DNA from: Phaseolus vulgaris | Lineage: Eukaryota; Streptophyta; Magnoliopsida; Fabales; Fabaceae | Assembly (NCBI RefSeq): GCF_000499845.2 | Contig: NC_023758.2 | Location: forward strand, 4,740,170 to 4,804,169 | DNA: 64,000 nt | Reading direction: 5' to 3' | Shown: piece after piece, positions 36,191 to 49,511 of the stretch | How positions within the stretch are numbered: the first letter of the stretch is position 1 | Layout: every line of letters begins with the position of its first letter | Program-made: the position numbers and the translations under genes | Notes under the pieces: generated by a model | Told to the model about the DNA's origin: nothing | What the model saw: only the letters and a program-made list of their open reading frames with translations | Database searches by the model: none

Positions 36191-37123
36191 ATCTTATAGC
36201 GTGCGCTGATTAATTTAAATTTTAGAAAAACATTTCTGATAAAAAGACTTTTGCAATAAGATTTTAGTTATAAACGGTTTCAAGTGAGACAAGTTATGTA
36301 GCACGGATACGATATGGATACGGACACAAAGATACGTATAATTTCTAAAATGTAGAACACGAGAACACGGATCTATATATGATATAATTTTGAATTATAT
36401 AAATTGAAATAAATATTTATGTGAAAAAAAAGTATGTTTCAAATTTTTTTGGAGCAGGAAGATATTTTTTATAACTGATTCAAAAGAATTTGTTCCTTAT
36501 TTTTATGATCATAATAAAAAATTATCAATAAATTTGAGTTTTTAAAAAATTATTGTATTTATTGTTGGAGATCCCACATCGACTAGAGATTAGAGCCTTT
36601 CATTGTATATAAGTGGGTGCAAACCTCAACCCTATGAGCTGGTTTTATAGGGTTGAGTTAGGACAATGAAAGACTCTAATCTCTAGTTGATGTGAGATTT
36701 TCAACATTTATACCTTTTAAAATTGTGTTATAGAACCATGCTAGAATTTTCAAAATCCAATAAATATTTTTTGAATTGAACAGTTCACCAATAAGTATCC
36801 TAGGAGTGTCGATAAAAAAGTTATATATAAAATAATCTGGTAACTAGCTTTAAAAGTAGCACTTAATTGTTAAAAATATGATTGTTTATATTTTATTTTT
36901 CCAGTAGAGTTACTGCATGAAATGCTGAGGAGACTCAAAGTGAAATAAAATTATCCATTGAAGTATGTTCTGAAATTCCCAAATAAAGAATAAAAAATGA
37001 ACTGAAATTGATGTGGTTCAGTAATTTTAACTAGTTTCATGCGTCCTTGTTTGTTTGGTGAACTGAGCATATATAAACATCACAGAATGATTCTGCCTGC
37101 TCTTAGTAATCTTTATTGCTATG
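36191..37123. other. Intergenic region containing a short LTR-like element
   Basis: Apart from the element at 36563-36706, this is AT-rich DNA and the 3' flank of the bHLH gene. No gene is supported. Confidence 0.5.
36563..36706. mobile_element. Short TG...CA element with 5-bp target duplication (TRIM/solo-LTR or MITE)
   Basis: The 144-bp unit begins TGTTGGAGATCCCACATCGA and ends with the inverted form TCAACTAGAGATTAGAG-like ... CAACA. It has ~44-bp imperfect terminal inverted repeats and a perfect TTTAT direct repeat on each side (36558-36562 and 36707-36711). TG/CA ends with a 5-bp duplication fit an LTR-derived element, while the long inverted repeats fit a MITE. The CCCACATCGACTAGAGAT-type sequence is common in plant dispersed repeats. 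Confidence 0.7.
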
Positions 37124-38433
37124 CTATGCATTTCTTTGGTTGCTTGGTGATGTTGATGTTAAAAGTTCCGGGCCAATGCTCATTCCATTGTAAGCAATGG
37201 GAGCGTACATCCACAGATCATCAGAGCTCAGAAGCTGTTAAAATTCAAATGTTGGAAATCATATCAGTTATTGTCTTTTCAAAGATGCATATTTATATAA
37301 TAATATTGGCTAAATTTTAGATGCAGCTAAAGTAAGAAGGATAACCAAGTTGTGACCTTAATTTGAAGCTGTAAAAACTTCACATGTTGCACAGCTTCCT
37401 CAAGCATTGTGCTGATATCAACCTGCAGTTCATCAAGCAATCAAACTTTAGAATTTTGTGAGTGAACCAGTGCTTTTAGCAACAGTTGATTTCCACTGAG
37501 CATGCTACCTTAGTTCCATTTGGGACCAGTGTTTGTAGAATTCTCAACCTTTCATTTATTCTCTCTCTTCTCTTCTGCACAATGCAAAATATAAGAACCA
37601 GTCCCCCACAAGCAAAACAGTATCATAAAATGTCAGCAATTAGCAAGGATAACTTCAAACAAAGGACTTACTCTTGCATACGCGCTCTGTAGATCAAGTG
37701 CAGCGTCTCTGTTAGATCTTGATTTTCCACTTGACTTCATTGCTCTAGAATCTTTGGATTCATCATCTGAAAAGCAACTGCTTAAGGTCTGAGTTGCTTC
37801 CTCTTCAGTGTTCCTCAAAGAAGATGGTTTGGGATTCTTCTTAGATTTCACATTCCTCTTGTTCTCTGGGCCCTGTATGAAAATCATGAATTCATGAAGA
37901 CATACTCACAAAATCAAACACGTATCATGAATTCTGCATGAGAAGGAAATGCGAAAAAAGATAGTAATAATACTAGAAAATGTCAAGAAGAATTACACTT
38001 AGTGGTATTCTACCTCAAGTGAGCTCCTAAACCTTTTTTCTGATTTCTCCATGCTTCTGGTATTATCCTTTTCGGGTTCAGAAACTAATATTTGGCGTGC
38101 CTTGTGAGCCTGCAAATCCATATCAGCAAGATTCTCTCTCCCAAGACCCAACTCTTGGTCAGTATTTTCATTCATCAATTTGGCGTCATTCCCTGGTAAG
38201 GAAAACACGTGGCCCAAATTGTTGGAAGCATTTGTTGTGGGAAAGATATATTTGGTACTATGAGCACAGGGCTCACTCCCTTGTATAAAGAAGATAGAAT
38301 TTGCATTTGGAGCTTCTGTTTCCATGTTGAAACGTTCATAGAAGAACTGGCTCATGAACTCAGCTTCCTCCTCTGTGTACACTTCACTATGACAACTCAT
38401 CCATTCTTGGGAGATCTCCTCAATAGGCTCCAT
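37124..38433 (-). CDS. RSL-class bHLH transcription factor (RSL2/RSL4-like root-hair regulator)
   Basis: Five exons on the minus strand: 38433-38014, 37872-37672, 37574-37509, 37422-37357 and 37234-37124, giving 287 residues. Residues ~200-251 are the basic helix-loop-helix domain: AYARKRRERINERLRILQ, loop VPNGTKVDISTM, helix LEEAVQHVKFLQLQIK. The following C-terminal LLSSDDLWMYAPIAYNG is the signature of the ROOT HAIR DEFECTIVE SIX-LIKE subfamily (bHLH subgroup VIIIc). Class II members (RSL2, RSL4) drive root-hair growth in the nucleus of epidermal cells. The N-terminal half is acidic and variable, with a EEISQEWMSCHSEVYTEEEAEF start. The intron positions inside the bHLH (after K229 and K251) match the subgroup pattern. 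A TATAAATAG box lies 109 bp upstream of the ATG. All domain residues look functional. Exact orthology within RSL2-5 was not resolved. Confidence 0.93.
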
Positions 38434-40235
38434 TTGCTTGTTCTTTGGATGCCTATAACTATAAGAGAGAGTGTGTTAATGCAGAATAAGAAGCTTCACT
38501 ATTTGTTTAAAATGCTTGAACTGAGAAGTTGGAAAAGCACTCTATTTATAGTAATGCTAATGGAGGGATTGGCTCTATATCTATCCATACGAAAACATCT
38601 GAACTGAATTTGCCAATAATTATGTAGCATCTGACTAAGTCTGAAAGTAGGTGTTGAAAGACATAGGTATGAAAATATTCCACTGCATCTTATATTAAAT
38701 TAAACACTGTAGGAATGGTTTGGAAGGTAGGAAAAGAAAGGAGATAAAGAAAGAGAGTTGCAGCTGTAATTGGGAGACGTGGGGTATGTATGCGTTGAAA
38801 ATTAACTTAGAATGGCTGGCAGCTTGAGATCGTGGTGATGAGTCTGAGTTCTAAACTGTTATTTAACCAGACACCATTATCTGTAACTGGATTTTTGTTC
38901 CCTCCACATTCTCCACCAACTTCAACTCCAGTTTCCATAGTAGATTTTAGTTCACTCTATATCACATTTATGTAAAAAGTCTGAAGATCGCAAGATTTCT
39001 GATGTTTTTAAACCTGAAAGGATCGTCATGCATTGAACTAATGGCCATAAGAATACTGTACAAAACACTGATAAAGAAAAACATTAGCAAATACAAAAAT
39101 TGTTTTAGTAGTTACACAAAAAGTGTGGTGTAGTGGAGGGTTTCTTCCTCAACCGTGGAACTAAAACGGAAAGTTCAGTTTGATTCAAAGGTTGCTGCAA
39201 TAAATAGGACTGTGTAGAATGAAGTGGATTATAATTCAAACGTTAATATGATCTAATAATTCAAAATGTGCGAGGCTAAACCTGTATAATAGTAACTTAA
39301 TCTAATTTAAACCGTAACTGTTATTTTTTCTTTGTTTAAAGAGTGTTATTTACAGAGAAATTGATATGAAAAAAAGAGCAGCACATGATGTTGAAAGTAG
39401 TTGTGATAAGTTCATTGATCACAGTGCTACTCGTTTACCAGTTCGTGAAGCCATTTACCAGTTATTATTAGATGATTGAATCGTTCAAATTTTGAATGCT
39501 GGTAAAATATAATTATTAGATAAAATATAATTCCTCGAAATTTCAACAAATGAAGAAACAAAGCTACATCTAAAGTATAAGCCTTAAACCGCGTTGAAAT
39601 TACATTTTGAAATGGGGAGGGGACCATGCAATCTTACACATGATATTAACTCCAAAATTATTTCTAAAACAAGAGAACAAGTCATAAAAAGGATAAAATA
39701 AGGATAAACTTCCAACGAGTGCAAAAAAAATTATAAATGGGTTGATTGATGATTGTGCTTGACACAATACAGGTCCAGTTACATTTTTTATCACTGGCCC
39801 TTGAGTTCATTGATAAGGCACTGTATCAAGTCAATCATTGCCACTAAAATACAGACCACAAATTCACCATGAATTTTAATATTAATCATGAAACACTTTT
39901 CTATATTCTATAAGTTAATTATTCTCTTTAAATAAAAATAGTTTTACAAATAATTTTTCAATGAAAACATAGAGAAAATTGCAAACACATGGAACTAATA
40001 AAGAAGTAGATATAGAAAATTGCAGAATTATAAATGGGCACAGAGAAAGATGTTGATAGCTCAAAACAATTATATAAAACAAAAATATTCTCAGTTCAAC
40101 AACTGTAGAGTGTGATAATTAACTTGACTAAATGCCATAAAAATTCTTAAAATTCTTCAAACAATGAAATCATCCCCACAATAACATCACTAATGGCAGA
40201 CTCCAAAACGGTTGGGGACGATAAACACTGATCAT
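38434..40235. other. Promoter of the RSL gene and AT-rich intergenic DNA
   Basis: The left ~800 bp should hold the RSL regulatory region. The remainder to 40235 includes the 3' UTR of the ribosomal protein gene. No coding sequence is supported. Confidence 0.5.
38542..38550 (-). promoter_or_regulatory. TATA box of the RSL bHLH gene
   Basis: The minus strand reads TATAAATAG, 109 bp upstream of the ATG at 38433. This is a good match to the plant TATA consensus at a sensible distance. Confidence 0.6.
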
Positions 40236-41566
<1,331 letters not shown>

Positions 41567-42732
41567 GGGCGTTTTTGGTCACTCTCCACTATTAATTACT
41601 GTTTCTTTTATTTACATTTTTAAGAGATTTTATAAAATTCTAGTTTAAAAAGGAAAATAAATGAAAATAAATCCTTTAAATGAATAATTAACTCAAAACA
41701 CTTTAAAATATATCAAATGAATTAATAATTGAAAATATTTTATTTTCATTTTTATAAATCTTTTATTTTAAGCGCTAAAATTAATATTTGGTAAAATTCT
41801 GAGTAATTTTGTTAAGATTGTATTGTATCAATATCTTCTGTTTTTCTAAATACGTTCTGTTTTCTAAATACGCAAAGTTGTTACAATAAGCTGGTAATAA
41901 ATTTTTAAAACGTATATAATTTTTTTGTAAAAAATAGTATAATAACACAATTGTCTTTGTGAGTCTATCTGTTTGATAGAAAAAAATTGATAAAAAGTTG
42001 CGAAAATAAGTTTATTTGTGTTTAATTCCTTTTAAAATTTAACATTTTCATTAAACAATAAATTATGTTTAGATAAGTTTCAAACATATTCACATAGGGA
42101 GAAAAGAAACTAATTTCTCAGAGTTATATATAAAAAAAATTACTAAATAACTTATCATGCTGTTACTTTTATCAACCCATTTAATGTGGTAAAAAAAATA
42201 TTAAAAAATTGATAGATACATCTCATTAGCTTTTTAGTTATAAAAATGTTATATGAATAATCTCATATATTTACCAAATAAGGAAAATTTGATCGTCATC
42301 CCTAAAAATCATAATTACTATGAGATATGAAAATATTTATCTTCTACCCCTCAATGAGAAAATAGTGATTAATTGATAAATATAAGAATAACCAAAAGTA
42401 ATTATTTTCAATCCATTTAAAAAAAAGAGGAATCTAAAAAATATAGACCCTATCATTTTTCGTAATATAAAATAAAAAAAACATCAACACAACTAGTCAA
42501 CTACCCAAACTAATATATAAAAATATGAAATTTAAATGAATTATTATAGTATAAAACTAAATTTAATTTGATCTGATATCTAAAATATCAAATCAGAAAA
42601 ACATTAAAGTTTAATTTTAGAACATTGTAAACGTTTATACATAATACAACATTTTAAAGGAACATATTTTTTTATAAATAATGAGAATAAGAATATTAGA
42701 ATTTTATCTAAAGAAAATCTTATTATTTGATT
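41567..42732. other. AT-rich intergenic DNA
   Basis: The region between the divergent RPS29 and ZnF-UBP genes. It is AT-rich, with no supported gene or clear repeat. Confidence 0.5.
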
Positions 42733-42733
42733 C

Positions 42734-42781
42734 TGGGCCTACTGGGCCAGGCCGGGCCGGGCCGGGCTGGGATTATAAATA
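42734..42781 (+). promoter_or_regulatory. Site II (TGGGCC) cluster plus TATA box
   Basis: TGGGCC occurs at 42734-42739 and 42743-42748, followed by a GC-rich run of GGCCGGGCC repeats and then TATAAATA at 42774-42781, 74 bp before the ATG of the ZnF-UBP gene. Site II elements, bound by TCP-type factors, are typical of housekeeping and proliferation-linked plant genes. The GC-rich island stands out sharply from its AT-rich surroundings. Confidence 0.6.
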
Positions 42782-42854
42782 CCTGGTTTTGGAAACACTC
42801 TTTGTGAAGTAGCACAAGCGCAGAGAGAGATAGGGGTTTGAAATTTGAAGAATA

Positions 42855-43468
42855 ATGGCTTCGTCTTCTTCTGCGCCGGTAATTTCCCAGAACTTATGAA
42901 TTTGATTGCCCCTTCATATTTATGCATCTGATGTTAGTTTGATGAGTGTGATCAGGGAGGTTTAGGGTTATCGGAAGAAGATTACGAGGTGATGTATGGC
43001 TCTGAATCGGGATGGGTGGAGGCTCGATCATCCTGCGATCATCTACCTTCTTTATCCGCCGATCTCAGCCACATTCCGCCGCCCAACACACCGTGCCACA
43101 CCTGCCACCACCCCTCCGAAAACTGGCTCTGCCTCTCTTGCAAGCAGGTCCTCTGTAGCCGTTTCGTGAACAAGCACATGCTCCATCACTTCACCCACAC
43201 TAATCACTTTCTCGCCCTCAGTTTCAGGTACGCATAATGCTATTCACGCATCGCTTCCCCTTTTTCATTCATCCACCGTTTCTTCATCCGTGCCTCCACT
43301 TTATGAATCAGTGATCTCTCCGTCTGGTGTTTCTCTTGCGACGCTTATTTGGATGCTCAACTCATTCCCCAACTTCGTCCTGTTCATCAACTAGCTTATA
43401 TAATGAAATTCGGTGAGCCTCCACCACTTATTCAACATCAACCTTCTTCCTCTGCCACTTCGGACTAG
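42855..43468 (+). CDS. Short ZnF-UBP (HDAC6/USP-type) ubiquitin-binding protein
   Basis: Three exons, 42855-42878, 42956-43227 and 43312-43468, give 150 residues. After a short Ser-rich N terminus, almost the whole protein is one UBP-type zinc finger. Potential zinc ligands are C35, H37, C55, C58, C67, C70, C75, H82, H86, H92, C105 and C108, including PCHTCHHP, WLCLSCKQVLCS and VWCFSCDAYLD. This domain binds the free C-terminal diglycine of ubiquitin in HDAC6 and some deubiquitinases. No catalytic protease or deacetylase domain is attached, so it is a stand-alone ubiquitin-binding module. Start choice: the ATG of MASSSSAP, 74 bp downstream of a TATA box; the frame joins through canonical GT-AG introns of 77 and 84 bp. 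Plants have similar short ZnF-UBP proteins of unknown role. Confidence 0.88.
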
Positions 43469-45500
43469 CAAATCTGATGTTTCCTTTTACCACTGATGTT
43501 GCCGTTGGATGGGATGTATATTTCTCGCTCTCTTTCACAATTCATTTCATCTGCACTCTCTGTGGTAATTAAGGAATTTGAAATTGTAGTGTAAGATTTT
43601 ACTTCATCAATCCCAATGCTTCCTTCTAGTGTTTACTCCACATTTTATAGCATTAGCTTAGTTGGTGATGTCTTGGACTCAATTTAGCCTCATAGTTAAT
43701 TCAGTTCTTCCTCCTTTGTGTCAAAATTTTCGGCTAAACATGAATTTTTTCACTTGTGATTGATTTTGCCTAACTCTAGTCATCAGATTTTGGAGTTTAC
43801 TAGAAACACGAGTGGAGTGAGTATGTTCTTCTCATTTTTTGCTTTCTCCAAACTAAACACAGAGTTATGCATTTGATTCTGTGAAATCCTAGTATGCATT
43901 TGATTCTGTGTAATCCAAAAGATAAAAAAAATTGAACTTTCTTTTGCTTCTCATAATCGCTGGCACTTAAAATTGATTTAACTGCAAGACAGTATTTATC
44001 ATATCAGGGAACGAGTGTAAACCCAGTTCATGGCTAAACAAGGCTTAGTGAAAAAAAAACATTTTTTTACATCGTGTGACTTCGTTTTAATTTCCTGTGA
44101 AATATAACATTTTTTATTTTTAATCCCGTAAATATAAAAAGCTTTCATTTTCAGTGTCCATGACTTAAAGATCACGAGTGGTTTGCTTGATGTCATGTTG
44201 AGGATTAAAATAGGTGACAATGAAAATTGAGGAGATAAATAAACTTGAAGGTTTCATAAGAACTAAAGTTTGAAACTTCCAATCCAAATCCAAATGTGCA
44301 CATTAATTATTACAAAAATAGTTTACTTTTTAATCAATGCGGTTAAATTTAATTAAAGTGAAAAACACTTTATATATGCAAACATAACATATAAATTAAT
44401 TTAGTTAATATTTTAAAATATAAATTAAAAAAAAGTAAAGTTTCGAGGAAGATGTATGATCAATTCAAATAAATAAGAAAAAATTAAACGACTTAATTTT
44501 TTTAAGGAAAACAATAATTCTTAAGAAAATTGGAAAGAACTAATATGAAGAAGGTATTAGTATTTAAAAGTTGGAGATGAAAATGAAAATTTTAATGTAT
44601 AATGTTTAAAAAATATATATAATATTTGAAATAAAGAAAGAGATCATCATAAATTTTAAGAAGTTTTAAGTTAGTTTATTATTTTATAAAATATAAATTA
44701 GGTGTTAAATAATGATAAACTATTAGTTGTGTAAAAAAATATAGGTAGAGTTCTGTCTTTGAGATTAAAAGTAACTAAAATCTTCCATTTATAGAGTTAA
44801 TTGCAATTTATGGCTTATTAAAATGGAAAGAAAGATAGCCTTGGAAGCTTTACAATCACATGATTAGCCGTCACAAGTCAAAGTGATGGATGGATGATAA
44901 TAAAGAGTAGTGTTAGAGCAAGATTCCTTTTTACCGGTGATTTAGAATTTCTCCTATTTTCTTTTCTTTTTTTTTTCTCAAAAGAGTGTGGGTATAATTA
45001 AACACTTAAAATAATTTTATTATAATTTAAATTATTTATTAGAAATTGAAAAGATATTTTATATATTAAAATATGTATTTATAAACTTTAATTAAAATAT
45101 GATTTGTATATTTAAAATACTTATTACGAGTATAATCCTATAAAAGTAAATATTTATAATATATTTTGAGGAATAAAATGTCAATTAAGTTATATAAAAG
45201 GAAATAAAATTTAAAAAATTATCATAAGAAATAAAAAAAAAACAAATATCCTCTGTGAAAGAAGTGAAATTTATGTAAGCATAATTGGCTCCTTCATTGC
45301 TGTGAGTGAAAGTGGCATGCTTGGAAGTTGGAACAGAAAAGAATAGAATATATAAAAAAAGAAAGAAGTTGGGTCAAAGTGGGATGAGGATGAAGGTTGG
45401 CAGTGAACAAACATGTGAAGAGATCTCAGTTGGCAGGCATGGATCTCTGATACACAGCCAATAAAAAGATGAAAGGGTGGGTGTGCATGTGTGGTTCTTG
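43469..45500. other. Intergenic region and promoter of the transporter gene
   Basis: The first few hundred bases are the 3' flank of the ZnF-UBP gene; the rest is AT-rich. TATATAAA at 45349-45356 is a likely TATA box for the downstream transporter, 145 bp before its first ATG. No coding sequence is supported. Confidence 0.5.
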
Positions 45501-47065
45501 ATGGTGATGGTGATGGGTCTAGAGGGCACCAAATCCAATCCCAAGCTAACCCTTTTGCCTCTCATAGCTCTAATATTCTATGAAGTATCAGGGGGTCCTT
45601 TTGGAGTAGAGGATTCGGTGAGGGGAGGGGGTGGTCCTCTTTTCTCCTTACTCGGATTCTTCATTTTCCCTCTAATATGGAGTATACCAGAAGCTCTTGT
45701 CACGGCTGAACTCGCCACCTCCTTCCCTCAAAACGGTGGTTATGTTATCTGGATTTCCGCCGCCTTTGGACCCTTTTGGGGCTTTCAGGAAGGCTTCTGG
45801 AAATGGTTCAGTGGGGTCATGGACAATGCTCTGTACCCTGTTCTGTTCCTCGACTACATCAAACAATCTTTGCCTCTCTTTGACCGATTCGCTGTCCGAA
45901 TCCCTGCTCTCTTGGGGATCACATTTTCACTAACATACTTGAATTACCGTGGCCTTCACATTGTTGGCTTTTCAGCTGTTCTGCTTGCCCTTTTCTCACT
46001 TTCCCCATTTCTCATAATGGCCCTTCTTTCCATTCCACTCATAAGACCAAGGCGCTGGCTTGCTGCAGATTTTGGCAAGGTGGAGTGGAGAAGATACTTC
46101 AATAGCATGTTCTGGAATTTAAACTACTGGGATAAGGCAAGTACCCTTGCGGGGGAGGTTGAAAATCCAAGTAAAACGTTCCCAAAAGCACTTGTTGGAG
46201 GACTAGTCTTGGTGGTCTCCTCTTATTTGATCCCACTTCTTGCTGGAACAGGTGCTTTGGAGTCCTCGCCAAGTGAGTGGGAAGATGGTTATTTTGCACA
46301 GGTGGGGATGTTCATTGGTGGTTCTTGGCTCAAACTCTGGATTCAAGTGGCTGCTGCTATGTCTAACCTCGGCTTGTTTGAAGCAGAAATGAGTAGTGAT
46401 GCTTTTCAACTTCAAGGGATGAGCAAAATGGGAATGCTTCCAGCTGTATTTGCTTCAAGGTCAGATTTTTCTTCTTCCCAGGCCTTCCCCTAAGAGTAGT
46501 TCACCATTTTCCTCACCCCATTTATGCACTTAATCGAAAGCTAGATGAAAATTTTCAACTTTCACATTAATTGTGAAAATGGTTCAACCATCTAACATTT
46601 ATGTTACCTTCTAGGTCTAAGTATGGAACGCCCACGGTTAGCATTTTGTTCTCTGCCACTGGGGTTATCTTCTTGTCGTGGATGAGCTTTGAGGAAATCA
46701 TAGAGTTCCTCAATTTCTTATATGCCGTGGGAATGCTTCTTGAGTTTGCAGCTTTCATAACTTTGAGGTTGAACAAGCCAAATCTTCACAGACCTTACAG
46801 AGTTCCGTTGCCAACATTTTGGGCGGCCATACTATGTTTGCCTCCTGCTTTATTGCTTATTCTTGTAATGTGTTTGGCTTCTTTGAGAACGTTCTTTGTG
46901 AGTGGAGCTGTGATTCTCCTGGGGTTCATCCTCTACCCTATCTTAGTTCAAGCCAAAAATAAGAACTGGATTCTGTTTGTAGAAAATAAGGATGTTGAGC
47001 TTCTTGTAAGCTCACCATTTGCTAGTGTGGAAGAGGAGTTGTCTTTAGTGCAAAGTGATTCTTAA
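45501..47065 (+). CDS. Polyamine/LAT-type amino acid permease (PUT family, PUT5-like)
   Basis: Two exons, 45501-46459 and 46615-47065, give 469 residues from the first in-frame ATG (a second and third ATG follow within 12 bases). The protein belongs to the APC superfamily: the opening helix carries EVSGGPFGVEDSV (~28-40), the substrate-binding unwound segment of the family. About 12 membrane spans are visible as hydrophobic blocks. Further family matches are PEALVTAELATSFPQNGGYV, MFWNLNYWDKASTLAGEV and the late RPYRVPLPT loop. Plant members import polyamines and paraquat, or export amino acids, at the plasma membrane, ER or Golgi. The intron (AG|GTCAGA ... TTCTAG) splits an Arg codon. The C terminus is short and acidic. 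The similarity seems closest to the At3g19553-type clade, which I judge from memory. Confidence 0.92.
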
Positions 47066-47546
47066 AGTATAAATCAACATGTTGTATCATATTTATCATT
47101 CTCATCAACTATACACAGAATTGTAGCTATTTTCATCCTTTGAAAATACTTAGTTATAGTGAGCGATTTAATTTAGAACCTTTTTCCAATGGTTCTACTC
47201 AATGTCTCAATTATTCATTACCAAGTTTTTTAGAGCTTCTGAGTCTGTACCTTAATTATCTCAATATTTGTTTTGACAGTGTACTGTAGTGCTTACTAAG
47301 CTAGAATTACGAAATTATACAGGAATGAATTGGTGAATATAACGAGGTGAGTTTCCCATGCACTTTTGGAACTGTAACGTGGTAGCAGCTTCGTTTAGCA
47401 ATCTTATTAAGACAAATATGTTTTCTTTATGGAAGTATAGCAAGATGTGAAGTATTTATAAGTAGAAAAACTCTTTTATTTATTCTATATTTCACATTGA
47501 AGTATGACATGTTAATTTGCTTTTAAGTAAGGATGGTTGGTATCTT
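47066..47546. other. Convergent intergenic gap
   Basis: About 480 bp between the stop of the transporter gene (+) and the stop of the first LRR gene (-). It contains both 3' UTRs and no other feature that I can support. Confidence 0.5.
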
Positions 47547-49511
47547 CTAAGGAACCACTCCTTTCACTCCTGTGCCGCTGAGTTTCTTATTATCAAAACT
47601 GAAACACAAAAGGGATAAATGTAAAGTTAATCTATGAGCACCAAGAAATCTGAAGTACTCATAGAGAGGGAGATACTTTAAAGCAATGATTTGTGGAATG
47701 GATACATAAGTAGAGAGAGGGAGAATGAACTATTTTAAGGGAGAACAAGTTTTCTTTGGCTTCTTTTACCAAAGCTAATTTAGTACCAATCCCCCTTTTG
47801 CTTGCAAATATATGTTTTATCTCTAAAAACTTTTTTATTTGAATTGATGAGTATCTTACTCATGCATGGTAATATGATTTTTTTTTAAGAATTTTGAGAG
47901 TTACCATACCTTTGCATAGAGAATCATTGAGCGATGACATCTATGATGACTTTGAGAAACGATTATTAGAAACATTTCTACATAGTACAATTGAGATTTC
48001 AAATTAGTTGACATATTAACAACAAATTAAAAAGAAATTGATTTTGGATTTTTCCATTTCAAACCTTCAACACATCGTAGAAAGATGTCAAAATAAAGCA
48101 TAAGAAAAAAAAAAGTAAAGAAAAGAATCTTACAATTCATCGAGATTAAGTAGAATGAGCGCTTTTGGGATTGTTCCTGACAACTCATTGTTGTTTAGCC
48201 ATCTATATCATCAATGCAAACAAAGCTTAATTCACAATTGTTTGATTCAAAACAATGTGTATGGTTTAAGTTTTTAATCTGGTCAACCAACATGAACGTG
48301 CTTACAAGGATTTAAGAGACGTTAATTTGACAAAAGATTTTGGAATACTTCCTTCTAATTTATTATTAGACAAATCCATACTAATAAGGTTTGCCAAGTT
48401 ACCAAGTTCTTCAGGAATATTTCCACTTAACTTATTTCCGTTGAGATCCCTGAAATGAAAAGTTTTACTATCAGTCTTTCTGGAAAACAATAGGATTAAA
48501 TCAGTACATACACTATATTGAAAAAATCATTAAATATAAACTAATTTTACAGACTAAAAATAATTAGTTGCCCTATATTGACTAAATTAGATATCATTTT
48601 AGAGGTTAAAAAAATTATTGGTTTATAAATTAGTTTCTATTATTGATAAATAGTTTTTAAATTGGTATTTAATTAGCTACCAAGGTTTAAATTTGGTAAC
48701 AAAAACCTTGGTTGGTAACCAAAACCTTGGTAGCTAATTAGATACCAATTTAGAAACTATTTATCAATAATAGAAACTAATTTATAAACCAATAATATTT
48801 TTTGTCTCTAAAATAGTATTTAATTTAGTTAATATAGCAACTAATTATTTTTTGTTTCTAAAATTGTTTTCTTTATATACGCACTCATCTTAACATGATT
48901 CGTTTATGGTTGATAGTTTAACGTTTTTAGACTAATAGGATGTGAATATTATGACAAATAAGAAACTTGTGTTTGTATCGAAAGACAAATAAGAATAGGA
49001 GTTGATGGAGAGTGTTGAGAAATTGTAGAATCATGATACATACAGATATTGAAGGGAGGGAAGTTGGGCAAGTTCTGGACCCAAAGTTCCAGTGAAATCA
49101 TTATTGCCCAAGTCTCTAAAATTGAAAGAACATACACAAAAGTGATTAGAAATGAAGGGATGAAGAAGGTAAAGGAAAAAGAATGTTAAGAAAGAAAGGG
49201 AATATTACAGGCGAATGACGTTATGATTGGAGTCGCAAGTGACATGAAGCCAAGTACAAGGATTGATAATAGAAGGGTCCCAACTCTTCAGTGCGTTGTT
49301 GGGATCAGAAAGCTTTTTGCTGAAAGCATGAAGAGCGTCTCCTACAAATTTCAAACAAACCTCACATCAGTTTTAAGGTGAAATGCATACATTTGTTTGT
49401 GAAAACAAAAGGGTTTGAATAAAGAATAAAAATACCTTCAGAGTTTGAGAGGGATAAGAGAGGACATTGGAGAATGAGACATAATAGACACAACAACTCC
49501 AATCTAGACAT
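47547..49511 (-). CDS. SERK-like LRR-only secreted protein, copy 1 (C-terminally short)
   Basis: Six exons on the minus strand: 49511-49436, 49341-49209, 49115-49044, 48449-48306, 48202-48134 and 47598-47547, giving 181 residues. There is a signal peptide ([19 protein letters not shown]), an N-terminal cap with the SERK-type CTWLHVTC motif, and then about four plant LRRs, with 24-residue units encoded by 72-bp or 144-bp exons ([40 protein letters not shown]). There is no kinase or membrane span. Related LRR-only proteins in plants are about 218 residues and act outside the cell, some in immunity. Here the final exon gives a short, divergent tail ([17 protein letters not shown]) instead of the usual C-terminal cap. 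A CACTA-like MITE lies in intron 3. The paralog at 53266-55163 has the same exon plan. It could be functional or decaying. Confidence 0.8.
48511..48872. mobile_element. CACTA-like MITE in an intron of LRR copy 1 (eroded right end)
   Basis: This belongs to the same family as the element at 10175. The left end is CACTATATTGAAAAAATCAT. The interior contains ACTAAATTAGATATCATTTT and the central palindrome GCTACCAAGG...CCTTGGTAGC. The right terminus no longer reads a clean TAGTG end, so it is probably older. It is non-coding. Confidence 0.7.
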
